Source: Candidatus Schekmanbacteria bacterium
GTDB taxonomy: Bacteria > CSSED10-310 > JACPHN01
DNA: 16,889 nucleotides
Assembly (NCBI GenBank): GCA_016188575.1
Contig: JACPHN010000183.1
Location: 1-16,889, forward strand
Reading direction: 5' to 3'
The notes under the pieces are model-generated. The model was given only the letters and a program-made list of their open reading frames with translations. It was not told where the DNA came from and ran no database searches. Below, piece by piece: positions 8,301-15,690 of the stretch. Position numbers and translations under genes: made by a program. Each line of letters begins with the position of its first letter. Position 1 is the first letter of the stretch.

Positions 8301-10960
8301 ACGCCATTCGCGAGCTCGCGGGCGCCGTCGCCCTCACCCAGCAGGACATCGTGCAGCGTCTGAGCACGATCGGAGCGCCGCCACGAGTGCTGACGGAGGA
8401 CGAGCCCGTCGAGCTGTCGAGCCGTCAGGATTCCATGCGCCTCCCGGCGCTGCTTGGCGATCTCGACGTTGCCCTCGGGGGGACGTCGGATCCGGTGAAC
8501 CTGGTGGTCGCGACTTCCATGTTCGGGACAGGCGTCGACGTGGAGCGGCTCGGTCTGATGGTCGTGCACGGACAGCCCAAGACCACCTCGTCATACATCC
8601 AGGCCACAGGCCGTGTCGGGCGACGAAGCGGCGGCCTCGTCGTGACGTTCTTCAGGGCCGCACGCCCGCGCGACCTCAATCACTACGAGTTCTTCAGCGC
8701 CTATCACGGATCGCTCTATCGATACGTGGAACCCATCACGGTCAACCCCTTCGCACCACGCGCTCGTGACAGGGCTCTGGGGCCGGTGGCCGTCGCGCTT
8801 CTCCGTCAGGCGCCCGAGATCGGCAGCGCCGGTACGGCGGTGCCGGTGGACGAGCGCTGGCGCGTTCAACAGCGATTGCAACGCGGGTTTCATTGCCGTG
8901 CGCACGAGATGGCGCGCGGCCGGCGAGACGTCGACGTCCAGGCAGTCCCTCCTGCGATGGAGGTCCGCGCCCAGGCGCAGCCGGGAATGCGGCGCCCCCC
9001 GGCCGGTGACACGCAGTCGCACACCGCAGCGGAACTCGACTGCTGGCAGCAGCTTGCAGCCCGGACCGGCGGACAGCTCGTGTACTACGAGTCGACGCTC
9101 GTGAACCCGCCGCGCCTGCCCGTCGTCCTCGGCGACCTCGCGCACCAGGTGGCCCGGACTGGCGTCGCCTACGAGGACGCTCCGAATTCCCTTCGCGATG
9201 TGGAATCTACCGTCACGGTTCGCGGGTGGAGGTGGGGGATGGCGCGCCCGCACATGGAGATCCGCCCGTCGCAGTTCGTGATCACATACGGGCCCGGAAG
9301 CATCGTGGAGACGCGGTCGGGTCCCGTCGTTGTCCGCTCGATGGACCGCCTGTTCCAGCAGATCGGCAGGGAGCCGCAGGACTTCGAGATTGTCGATGAC
9401 CGTCTGTCCCGGGCGGAGCTGGCCGGGGCACGAATCGCCCGGATCCCCACGAACGCCGAGTTGGAGCTGCCGGCCGACGACCCCATCTACCCGACGGAGC
9501 GCTTCCCCTCCTGGGCGCTCTGCACGCGGCATCCGCCGGACCAGATCCTGTTCCGCGTCGACACGGGATGCCCACGATGTCCGCCCGGGGGGCCCGCGAG
9601 AGGGTCGGCGGCGATCCGTTTCGTCCAGGCGTGTCCCGAAGGTCATCTCGATGACGTCAACTGGAACGTGGTCGTCCACCCCCGTGGCGAGGAGTGCAGG
9701 CCCGATCACTTCTTATGGCATGGCGGTGGCCGGGCGCTTCGCCACGTGACGATCGAGTGTCCGAGGTGCGGCGCGCGCGAGAACTTCGGGCACGCATACG
9801 GCCGGCCCTGGCCGTGCTCGGGGCAGCAGCCGGAGATCGCCCAGCCGCGGTCGCCCGGATGCGCACAGCAGGCACGCATCGTTCAGCGCGGTGCGGCGAA
9901 CCTGCACATGCCCGTGGTCACAAGCGCGCTGACGATCCTCGACATGCCGACGAGGCTTCATCTGGTTCTCAAGGATCGCTCCATCCTCGCCTCCGCCGGC
10001 ACTCTTCGGCGGCACGGAATCCTCGACCAGCGGAACTTCATGCAGGAGTTGCAGCACGCCGGGCTGAACCAGGTGACGCTGGACTTTATCCGCAACGCAC
10101 CGTGGGGTGAGGTGAGACAGGCTCTCGACCAGCTCCTCGACCAGGAGGAGGGAACCGCTCGCCCTGTTCGCGAAGAGGAGTTCGAGCGTCTCGTCCGTGC
10201 CGCGAGCCATGGCGCACCGCCAGTTCCTCCGGCATCTCCGGGATCGCCGCCGCTCTTCGAGGTGCGGCTTGCCGACGTTCGCCGGTTCCTCGGACCGGCC
10301 GGGCGGGTCCAGTTCCGCGTCACGCCTGTGAGCCGGCTCCGGATGGTCCTCGTGCAGACCGGGTACCAGCGCGTCGACCCCCAGATGGCCGCCACGATGA
10401 GCGTGGCGTTCGACCGGGGCGGCCGGACCTGGTTCCCGGGCGTCGAGCTGTTCGGCGAGGGCGTCTTCATCGACCTGGAAGATGCCCCGAGTGCGACGGC
10501 GGGACCTCGGGCCGCCTCCTGGCAGGCGCTGTACGCGGCGGCGGCCACGCCGGCGATCATCCAGCACCCGGCACACGTGTGGTGGCACTCCCTCTCGCAC
10601 CGACTGCTGACGACGCTATCAGTGGACTCCGGCTACTCCTCGACAGCCATCCGTGAGCGCGTCTACCTCACGTTCGACGACCATGGAGAGCCCCACGGAG
10701 GTGTCCTTCTCTACACGGTCCAGCCGGGCGGCGACGGGACTCTGGGCGGCCTGATCTCGCTGGTCGACTCGTTCGGCCGGATCATCGACCGCGCGCTGCG
10801 TGACGTCGGGACCTGCTCGAACGACCCGCTCTGCGCGGAGAGCACATCCGCCGGTTCCGAGGGAGCGGCCTGCTACTCGTGTCTGCTCGTCTCGGAAACC
10901 TCCTGCGAGCACAGGAACCGCGGCCTCGACCGGTTGCTCCTCGTGGAGAACCTCCCATGA
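5330..10960 (+). CDS. drmA-drmB: DrmA-DrmB fusion: DISARM helicase joined to DUF1998 protein (1876 aa)
   Basis: Residues 1-~1300 correspond to DrmA, the SF2 helicase of DISARM. They have an N-terminal domain opening LLLTALVKEVLGP, Walker A FPTGGGKTE at 442-450, DEAH-like DELH at 850-853, the STAT motif near 890 and QATGRVGRR at 1091-1099. Cysteine pairs at 590/593 and 719/724 suggest a zinc-bound insertion. The DrmA part ends with NSLRDVEST. Residues 1304-1876 correspond to DrmB. They begin MEIRPSQFVITYGPGSIVE (1309 onward), with zinc-ligand candidates C1398, C1414/C1417, C1435/H1439 and C1477/C1480. The C-terminal DUF1998 signature has WWHSLSHRLL, GTLGGL, C1829..C1835, C1848/C1851 and C1859. 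In described DISARM loci drmA and drmB are separate genes. DrmA and DrmB are reported to form a DNA-binding helicase complex that recognises unmethylated foreign DNA. The stop overlaps the drmC ATG (ATGA). Confidence 0.9.
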   Translation: MAERDLLLTALVKEVLGPHHGPAETLGADEDPLDEYITGVLAPHQAPSVELDADEELVGDDDSFFDDQGDAGSGVQPAFDLSSLPSPALDPRSRPASLGLSFNLLGTPPVVDVCATWARYESTAGGGWLRRVHGEIWNATDCSQEQQLQVASDPRVRLHIRSRPENGRWRVSVFLVNMTPCEERPRTEHHIFQPQIRIRCHDEVRLVALDEGRRHTDEAEDQSLDLLFRDRESLARGHLTSAVWRVIDPERPHPQVPMPAEIPFRWEDGAAVFDPPTVQRFSPADARTEYVPAIPINAPDKTWPASMPAPQLDPERLAETWDPADVRAALEPLAAGYESWITREQASVQALPVGHRAVAARHMATCRRLLDRIRAGIELLVSDADARVAFCFSNRAIALQARWTKGRVNAWWPFQLAFQLLNLPAFADRRHADRGICDLLWFPTGGGKTEAYLGLAAFTMAIRRLQAIRQGTPHSGDGVAILSRYTLRLLTIQQFRRALALITAAELLRVDRGSGVRGWRPPACPDRTDWLWGRARLSAGLWVGGSVTPNGLQDLTYRDRSGQIITVRGALSLLEGRGDGEGEPAQVLSCPACRTVLAVPPDGYRRGESRVLHLVLGDAAGAASPPPAADLSSPSINVVSRRVTAHPDPRYCTLSLEVTFVHEVTPENIDSWFHDQVRRLMGPDTFIVAARASRPGYFIRSMPWGRRGTEKAVDFEVFCPSPDCDLTRNIEWEEHMPAGPWPVFPAFRSQTGSSTRSPIPAWTVDEQVYQWCPSMVVATVDKFARLSFEPRAASIFGNVEVFNEHLGYHRRWCPPSGPSTSLPAAPLDRPRVGRNVNVERLLPPDLVLQDELHLIEGPLGSMVGIYETAVDELASTGAGTGRTAPKYIASTATVRNADAQVRSLYVRALEVFPSPGLRADDSFFAQTRPIHPLDADSPGRLHVGVCAPGRGAQTPIVRIWSRALQHVEDRRRAGAPPLDLDPFRTLVGYFNAIRELAGAVALTQQDIVQRLSTIGAPPRVLTEDEPVELSSRQDSMRLPALLGDLDVALGGTSDPVNLVVATSMFGTGVDVERLGLMVVHGQPKTTSSYIQATGRVGRRSGGLVVTFFRAARPRDLNHYEFFSAYHGSLYRYVEPITVNPFAPRARDRALGPVAVALLRQAPEIGSAGTAVPVDERWRVQQRLQRGFHCRAHEMARGRRDVDVQAVPPAMEVRAQAQPGMRRPPAGDTQSHTAAELDCWQQLAARTGGQLVYYESTLVNPPRLPVVLGDLAHQVARTGVAYEDAPNSLRDVESTVTVRGWRWGMARPHMEIRPSQFVITYGPGSIVETRSGPVVVRSMDRLFQQIGREPQDFEIVDDRLSRAELAGARIARIPTNAELELPADDPIYPTERFPSWALCTRHPPDQILFRVDTGCPRCPPGGPARGSAAIRFVQACPEGHLDDVNWNVVVHPRGEECRPDHFLWHGGGRALRHVTIECPRCGARENFGHAYGRPWPCSGQQPEIAQPRSPGCAQQARIVQRGAANLHMPVVTSALTILDMPTRLHLVLKDRSILASAGTLRRHGILDQRNFMQELQHAGLNQVTLDFIRNAPWGEVRQALDQLLDQEEGTARPVREEEFERLVRAASHGAPPVPPASPGSPPLFEVRLADVRRFLGPAGRVQFRVTPVSRLRMVLVQTGYQRVDPQMAATMSVAFDRGGRTWFPGVELFGEGVFIDLEDAPSATAGPRAASWQALYAAAATPAIIQHPAHVWWHSLSHRLLTTLSVDSGYSSTAIRERVYLTFDDHGEPHGGVLLYTVQPGGDGTLGGLISLVDSFGRIIDRALRDVGTCSNDPLCAESTSAGSEGAACYSCLLVSETSCEHRNRGLDRLLLVENLP
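9228..9241 (+). promoter_or_regulatory. Internal ribosome binding site and ATG at the DrmA/DrmB junction
   Basis: GGAGG (9228-9232), a 6-nt spacer and an in-frame ATG (9239-9241, codon 1304) fall exactly where a stand-alone DrmB would begin. This looks like the ancestral drmB start retained inside the fusion. It could produce a separate 573-residue DrmB as well as the fusion. The site is seen in the sequence; its use is inference. Confidence 0.55.
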
Positions 10961-11657
10961 CCGCCGCTGCCGGACAGCTGGCGAAGGCCCTGGAAGAGGG
11001 GCTGCGGGAGTCATTGCGACGGTCCGGCGGCCGCGTTCCTCGCGCGACAGCGGACTGGGCACGCACGCTGGCAGATGTAGTCGCGCAGGGCGCGTCGGCC
11101 GGGGGCCAGCTCTGGCAGCGGCGCTGGAGGAAGCCTTCGCCTGGGTCGCAGAGCGCGCGGACCTAGTTTCCTTTTCCGTCACGGGGGCCGGCTGGTTGGG
11201 CGGTGGAGCGCCGGCTCTGGAACGTACGCTCTCCGATCTCATTGCCGGCGCCCGGCGCGAGATCCTGCTCACGGCCTATTCGGTCACGCCCGGGTCGGAG
11301 CGGATATGGGAGGAGATCGAGCGCGCCCTCGCCACGGGGATCCGCGCGACCATTGTCGTCAACCGCATCGCAGAGCAGTGCGACGAGGCGCGACATCTCC
11401 TCGATCGGCTGTCGCGCTCCAGTCCCGAGACACTGGCGCTCCACGACTTCAGGGGTGAGGACGACGCCTCTGGTCTCCACGCGAAGGTGCTGGTGGTCGA
11501 CCGCCGGTCAGCGCTCGTCGGCTCGGCCAACCTGAGCCACCGCGGGATGGTGACGGCACACGAGATGGCGATGGTCGTCTCCGGACCGGCTGCTGACGGC
11601 ATCGCGGACCGGATCGATGCGCTCGTCAGGTCACCGTTGGTTTCGCGCGTTTGCTGA
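10957..11657 (+). pseudogene. drmC: DrmC-like phospholipase D-family protein, interrupted by a one-base frameshift
   Basis: The ATG overlaps the DrmAB stop (ATGA). Its frame reads MTAAAGQLAKALEEGLRES on to codon 48 and then runs to a premature stop at 11164-11166. From 11106 a second frame carries the rest of the protein: PALAAALEEAFAWVAERADL, then LLTAYSVTPGS and the HKD motif HAKVLVVD with GSANLS, ending at 11657. Adding one G to the G5 run at 11101-11105 joins both halves into about 233 residues, with HKD at H175/K177/D182. That is the usual size of DrmC. DrmC is the PLD-fold component of DISARM and has been reported as dispensable in one studied system. The G run lacks a canonical -1 slippery heptamer, so mutation or a homopolymer error is likelier than programmed frameshifting. 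Confidence 0.75.
11631..11657. other. 27-bp tail-to-tail overlap of the two operons
   Basis: The plus-strand drmC ends at 11657 and the minus-strand helicase ends at 11631, so the last 27 bp are coding on both strands. There is no room for an intergenic terminator, so the two operon transcripts must overlap at their 3' ends or end inside coding sequence. Confidence 0.85.
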
Positions 11658-13439
11658 CGTCGCCGGACCCGCCGAGGCTGTCCAGTACTCGTCGTAGCGA
11701 GCGTACGCCATCTGGCCGCCGAACCGGATGTTGTCCTCCACGTCGATGACGAGGCACTCCTCCGTTCCTCCGAAGCGGGGTCCGCGCATGCCTCGTCCGA
11801 TCATCTGCTCGTAGAGTATCGGGCTGGCCGTCGGGCGCGCGATCACCACGGCCTGCACGCAAGGCGCGTCAAAGCCCGTCGTCAGGACGCCGTAGTTACA
11901 GAGCACCGAGATGCGACCCGCGCGGAACTCCTCGATCAGGAAGCGGCGTGTTGCCGAGCGTGTGCCGGCCACCACCGTCGCCGCGGAGCGTCCTCGACGG
12001 CGCAAAAGGACCGCGATTGCCCTTGCGTGCTCCACGGAGCAGCCGAAGAACAGTGTCGGATGCTTGGGCGGCAACTCGCAGAGGATGTTGATCAGCCGTT
12101 GGTTCCTGACGCATTCCTGGCCGAGTTGCTGAAGGAACTCGGGGTGGAAGTCGCTGAACCGCTCGAAGTAGTCCTGGAACCGCGTGTCGCTGTCGAGGAC
12201 ATGGAGCGGGCCGTCGTGTCTCACGACCGTGTGCACGGGCCGCGACAGGACACCTCGCTCCCGGAGGCAGGAAACCGGATCCTCGCCGAGCCCTGATGGG
12301 CGGAGCAGGCGTCCGTGGAAACGATTCGCGAGACGCCTCGTCTCCTCCTCGACGCCGCGGTAAGGGGTTGCGGTGAGGCCAACAAGGGGGACCGCGGATC
12401 GCCCGGACCGTCCGATCTCCGCTCCTAGGAAGCGGAGCACCTCCGCGTAGCTGGGCGCGAGCACCCGGTGTGCCTCGTCCACGATCACGACGCCAACGTG
12501 CTCGGCCATCAGCGCCAGCGCTCGTTGCCGTTCATCCCGTGCGCCGTCGGACCCATCTTCTGCGCGGATGATGGCGTGGAGCTTCTGGATGCTGGCTACC
12601 ACGACGTCGGGATGGGCCGCGACCGCACGCCCGCCTCCCCACAGGCGATGGATGGTCAGGGGTTCGCGAGAGGCGGCGGGCCGGTGTCCCTGGTCGATCC
12701 ACACTTCCCTGAACGCCTGGACGGCCTGCTCGCAGAGCTCGTCGCTCTGTGCGATCCAGAGGACCCCCGGGCGTCCAGGACCGCTCAGGCGCCACTCCAC
12801 CAGCCCCTCGACGGCGGTCCTGGTCTTCCCGGCGCCGGTGGGCAGCGAGAGGATGCCGCGGTTGTCGCCGGGGCGCGCGTTCATCACCTCGAGTAGTTGT
12901 CCCTTGAGGTCGACCTGGAAGTCCTCCAGAGACGGCAGCGGCCGGAAGGGCTCGACGTCGATGCTGTCCGGGTCCGTGGGAGAGCCGGCGATGCCGCCGA
13001 ACAGATCCGGAAAGCCGTGGATGCGAACGAAGTGGGCCGGCCACGTCTTGCCGGGATGCCAGGGGCGATCTGCAATTGCCTTCGCCTGGCTCGGTCGGCC
13101 TCCTCGGCCGACACACTGCGAGGGGTAGTCGTGAAGCCGGTCGAGCTCGTCGGAGGAGGCGCCAAGCGCGAGCCTGTGTCTCAGCTCCTTCAGGGATAGC
13201 AGGTCCGGCCCCATGAGGTCCACGAGGAGCGTCGCAAGATCGTCATCAGAGAGACGCGAGCGGAGACGACCGCCAGCATGCTCCGTCTCGGCGACAATCC
13301 ACTCCACCGACTTTTTGCGCCTCGTGCTGCCCATCTCGGCATCGAACACCGCACGGACATCCCTGCTCGTGAGGCGCTGCATGAGAATGCGAACCGCAGC
13401 ATCGCGGCTTGCGGTGTCGAGCCCACCCGGTGAGTTCAT
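11631..13439 (-). CDS. Superfamily 2 DEAD/DEAH helicase (type I/III restriction 'Res'-like), 602 aa
   Basis: Walker A is LPTGAGKTRT with K205, motif II is VIVDEAHRVL with D321-E-A-H324, motif III is LTATPYRG, and motif VI is YEQMIGRGMRG near residue 545. The C-terminus ends VIDVEDNIRFGGQMAYARYD. The core is that of the ATP-dependent helicase/translocase subunits of restriction systems. The N-terminal ~140 residues are of unrecognised type and may hold DNA- or partner-binding parts. No nuclease domain is visible. A longer frame to 13751 exists, but the ATG at 13439 overlaps the preceding stop as ATGA, and MNSPGGLDTASRDAAV is a natural N-terminus. It is the last gene of the minus operon. It might supply translocation in place of the DrmD or DrmE proteins of known DISARM types. 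Confidence 0.88.
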   Translation of the reverse strand: MNSPGGLDTASRDAAVRILMQRLTSRDVRAVFDAEMGSTRRKKSVEWIVAETEHAGGRLRSRLSDDDLATLLVDLMGPDLLSLKELRHRLALGASSDELDRLHDYPSQCVGRGGRPSQAKAIADRPWHPGKTWPAHFVRIHGFPDLFGGIAGSPTDPDSIDVEPFRPLPSLEDFQVDLKGQLLEVMNARPGDNRGILSLPTGAGKTRTAVEGLVEWRLSGPGRPGVLWIAQSDELCEQAVQAFREVWIDQGHRPAASREPLTIHRLWGGGRAVAAHPDVVVASIQKLHAIIRAEDGSDGARDERQRALALMAEHVGVVIVDEAHRVLAPSYAEVLRFLGAEIGRSGRSAVPLVGLTATPYRGVEEETRRLANRFHGRLLRPSGLGEDPVSCLRERGVLSRPVHTVVRHDGPLHVLDSDTRFQDYFERFSDFHPEFLQQLGQECVRNQRLINILCELPPKHPTLFFGCSVEHARAIAVLLRRRGRSAATVVAGTRSATRRFLIEEFRAGRISVLCNYGVLTTGFDAPCVQAVVIARPTASPILYEQMIGRGMRGPRFGGTEECLVIDVEDNIRFGGQMAYARYDEYWTASAGPATSANARNQR

Positions 13440-14263
13440 CGGCTCCCTCCGCTCTTCCTTCGTTGCAGCCGCGCCGCCCTCGCATACGCGCAACCCGACT
13501 CCAGAATGCATGCATCGCACGCCGGAGTCGTCGCCTTGCAGATCGCCCGGCCGTGAGCCACGAGGTTCACGTGCAGGCCGTGGCGGAGGTCCGGCGGGAT
13601 CGTGTGTTCGAGCGCCCGCTGTCGCTCCTTGTGGCCCATGGGAGCCAGGTTCATCCCGATCTGCTCCATGCAGCCGAGCCGTGCGAGGACACGGCCGACG
13701 TGGGCGTCCACCGGGAAGGTCAGGCGTCCGAAGCTGTACAGCATCACGCACCGGGCGCTCTTCGGTCCCACCTCCGGCAGGCCAGCGAGAAACGCGAACA
13801 GCTCGTTGTCGGCGAGATCGGATGCCCGGGAGAAATCAGTGGCACCGAACCGCTCGACGATCGCCCGCAGGCCACCGACGATGGCGGTTGCCTTCTTCCC
13901 CTCCAGCCCGCAGCCGTAGATGAGTGATTCGATGCGACGTTCGCCAAGGTCCAGGACACGCTGCCAGGAGCCCACCTGCTTCAAGGACGTGAAGGCCGGC
14001 ACGTATGCTCTCTCCGCCGTCTTCCGGGAGAGCACGATGAACACGAACTCATCCGTGGGGTCGAGGTAGTTCCCGAGGTGCGGAGTGCGGTGAGCCTCGT
14101 GGAGGCGTCCGGCCAAGTGGCGAAGACGTGCCTCCAAGCGCTCCAGCCGACGACGGGCCACCGACTCACCCGTACCGCCAGAGCGACGGGCGTCGACCAT
14201 GCTGGCGCGCCACCGCTCGACGGTACCTGGAGCCACTACGGGCGGGCGAGCATGGCCTTCCAT
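13436..14263 (-). CDS. HhH-GPD DNA glycosylase, endonuclease III-like with [4Fe-4S] cluster (275 aa)
   Basis: The helix-hairpin-helix LAGLPEVGPKSARCV carries K168, and FPVDAHVGRV carries D186; these match the catalytic Lys and Asp of bifunctional endonuclease III glycosylase/AP lyases. A C242-x6-C249-x2-C252-x5-C258 motif forms the family's [4Fe-4S] loop. Where endonuclease III has LSAQAT, this protein has LSRKTA (79-83), so the base-plug Gln is replaced, which suggests altered base preference. The first ~55 residues are an Arg-rich extension. The gene overlaps the methyltransferase by 28 bp and the helicase by ATGA. An alternative start at 14200 would remove 21 residues. The known precedent is the Mig T:G mismatch glycosylase beside the methyltransferase M.MthTI on a Methanothermobacter plasmid, although Mig has Tyr where this protein has Lys. 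It may repair deaminated 5-methylcytosine or attack modified foreign DNA. Confidence 0.87.
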   Translation of the reverse strand: MEGHARPPVVAPGTVERWRASMVDARRSGGTGESVARRRLERLEARLRHLAGRLHEAHRTPHLGNYLDPTDEFVFIVLSRKTAERAYVPAFTSLKQVGSWQRVLDLGERRIESLIYGCGLEGKKATAIVGGLRAIVERFGATDFSRASDLADNELFAFLAGLPEVGPKSARCVMLYSFGRLTFPVDAHVGRVLARLGCMEQIGMNLAPMGHKERQRALEHTIPPDLRHGLHVNLVAHGRAICKATTPACDACILESGCAYARAARLQRRKSGGSR

Positions 14264-15690
14264 CCAGCATTCCAGACGACGTGAGATCGTTCGGCACGGC
14301 CATCGACCCGTGCGAGAACCGCCCGCACCGCGGCGCCCAGCTCACGGGCAAGTAGCGGAGGCACCGCGTTCCCGATCTGCCGAAACGCATCTCCGGTATT
14401 CCCCGCGAACTGGAAGGCATCCGGGAAGGACTGGAGGCGGGCCGCCTCACGGACGGTGATGGAGCGCGCCTGGGAGGGGTCGTAGTGGATGTGCGAGTAC
14501 GTATCCTTCCCCAGGTGAGCCGTGATCGTCCATGAAGGCGCCTCTGGAATCAGCTTGCGCCACTTGTCCGGGAAGCTGTCCACCGGATACGGAGGCACGT
14601 AGCTCTTGCGCGTCGGATACTTTCCTCCATTCTGCCTCCACCACGCGAGGGCGTCCTGGTACCGCTCTTCGGCGATCTGCATCGCTATCGGATAGCGGTC
14701 ACCAGGCTTCATCCTCGCGAACGTCTCGAAGTCCCGTGGAGTCCAGCGGCAGAAGTGATCCACCACGCGCGAGCTGATGATCTCGTCATTCCATGCCCGC
14801 ATCTTCAGGCAGTACCAGTTCCTCGGAGCGTGCGCATACACCACCGCGGGGAACTCGGTGCGCAGCGGGCGGTAACGATGTCCGTTCTGGAGCGAGGCGA
14901 GGTGGGCGCGAAATGCCGGCAGATCGTCAAGGGCTTCCGAGACCGTGACCGCTGGGCCCGCGGGGAACTCCGACGGGAGCTGGCGCGGGTCCACGAAGTA
15001 CTCGGGCTTCCGCCAGTTCCTGCGGTCGAGTTCGCCCCCGGACAGGTGGCCCCGACCGAGCGCTGCATGGAAGCGTCGGGCAGGGAAGGCTGGAACCACG
15101 CCCAGATCCTTGCGAGCGCCGAGGATGATGATCCGCTCGCGGATCTGTGGAACGCCGTACCACGCGGCGTTTAGCAGCGTGCATCGGACAACGTACCCGG
15201 CCTCGGCCACGGCATCGCAGACCTCCTCGGCCACATTGCGACCGCGAATATGAAGCATGCCCGAGACGTTCTCGAACACGAAGAAGCGAGGCTGCAGGTC
15301 GCGCAGGATCCGGACGGCATGAACATAGAGGCCGTTGCGATCATCGACGACGAAGGAATCAGCTCGCGAGTTGATCGACTCGAGCTTCGCGCGCCCCGCG
15401 CGCGAGAAACCCTGACACGGGGCACCGGCCACCAGCAGGTCAAGCGCTGACACCCCAGCCCCACGAAGGTGCTTCTGGATCGTGCCCGCACTGATCTTCC
15501 GGACGTCGCCGGTGTCGGGGCCGAGGAGGCTGGCCGGCCGGTCGCCGAAGTTCTTCACGAATGTCGACGATGCCACGGGGTCGACTTCGATGGCGCCCAG
15601 ACAACGGAAGCCGGCTTCCTCGAAGCCAAGCGTGAAGCCGCCGGCGCCTGCGAACAGCTCGATCGATGTGTAGTCGGAGTGCGGACTCAT
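14236..15690 (-). CDS. DNA (cytosine-5) methyltransferase (484 aa), DrmMII-like in role
   Basis: Catalyses transfer of methyl from S-adenosylmethionine to C5 of cytosine in a target site. Motif I is FAGAGGF at 13-19, the catalytic PCQ of motif IV is at 91-93, ENV of motif VI at 140-142, QIRER of motif VIII at 182-186 and GNAVPP of motif X at 440-445. All are in normal order and intact. The long stretch between VIII and the C-terminal motifs would hold the target recognition domain; its specificity cannot be read by eye. Class 2 DISARM uses a C5 methyltransferase (DrmMII) to mark host DNA, so this is the likely self-marking enzyme here. Its divergent operon placement means I do not assign the symbol. 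The start overlaps the upstream small gene as ATGA. Other than DrmC and the glycosylase, no nuclease partner is visible. Confidence 0.94.
   Translation of the reverse strand: MSPHSDYTSIELFAGAGGFTLGFEEAGFRCLGAIEVDPVASSTFVKNFGDRPASLLGPDTGDVRKISAGTIQKHLRGAGVSALDLLVAGAPCQGFSRAGRAKLESINSRADSFVVDDRNGLYVHAVRILRDLQPRFFVFENVSGMLHIRGRNVAEEVCDAVAEAGYVVRCTLLNAAWYGVPQIRERIIILGARKDLGVVPAFPARRFHAALGRGHLSGGELDRRNWRKPEYFVDPRQLPSEFPAGPAVTVSEALDDLPAFRAHLASLQNGHRYRPLRTEFPAVVYAHAPRNWYCLKMRAWNDEIISSRVVDHFCRWTPRDFETFARMKPGDRYPIAMQIAEERYQDALAWWRQNGGKYPTRKSYVPPYPVDSFPDKWRKLIPEAPSWTITAHLGKDTYSHIHYDPSQARSITVREAARLQSFPDAFQFAGNTGDAFRQIGNAVPPLLARELGAAVRAVLARVDGRAERSHVVWNAGWKAMLARP

Noticed and set aside
7522-8769. 415-codon plus-strand frame within the DrmA region
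   Set aside because: Arg/Ala-rich shadow in another frame of the helicase, with no start signal or motif.
11095-11110. Programmed -1 frameshift joining the two drmC frames
   Set aside because: The 0-frame codons GCC GGG GGC give no proper X XXY YYZ heptamer, and I saw no obvious downstream pseudoknot. A missing G is simpler.
13440-13751. Longer N-terminus for the minus-strand helicase
   Set aside because: This would overlap the glycosylase by about 300 bp with Arg/Pro-rich shadow sequence. The ATGA-coupled ATG at 13439 fits the operon pattern.
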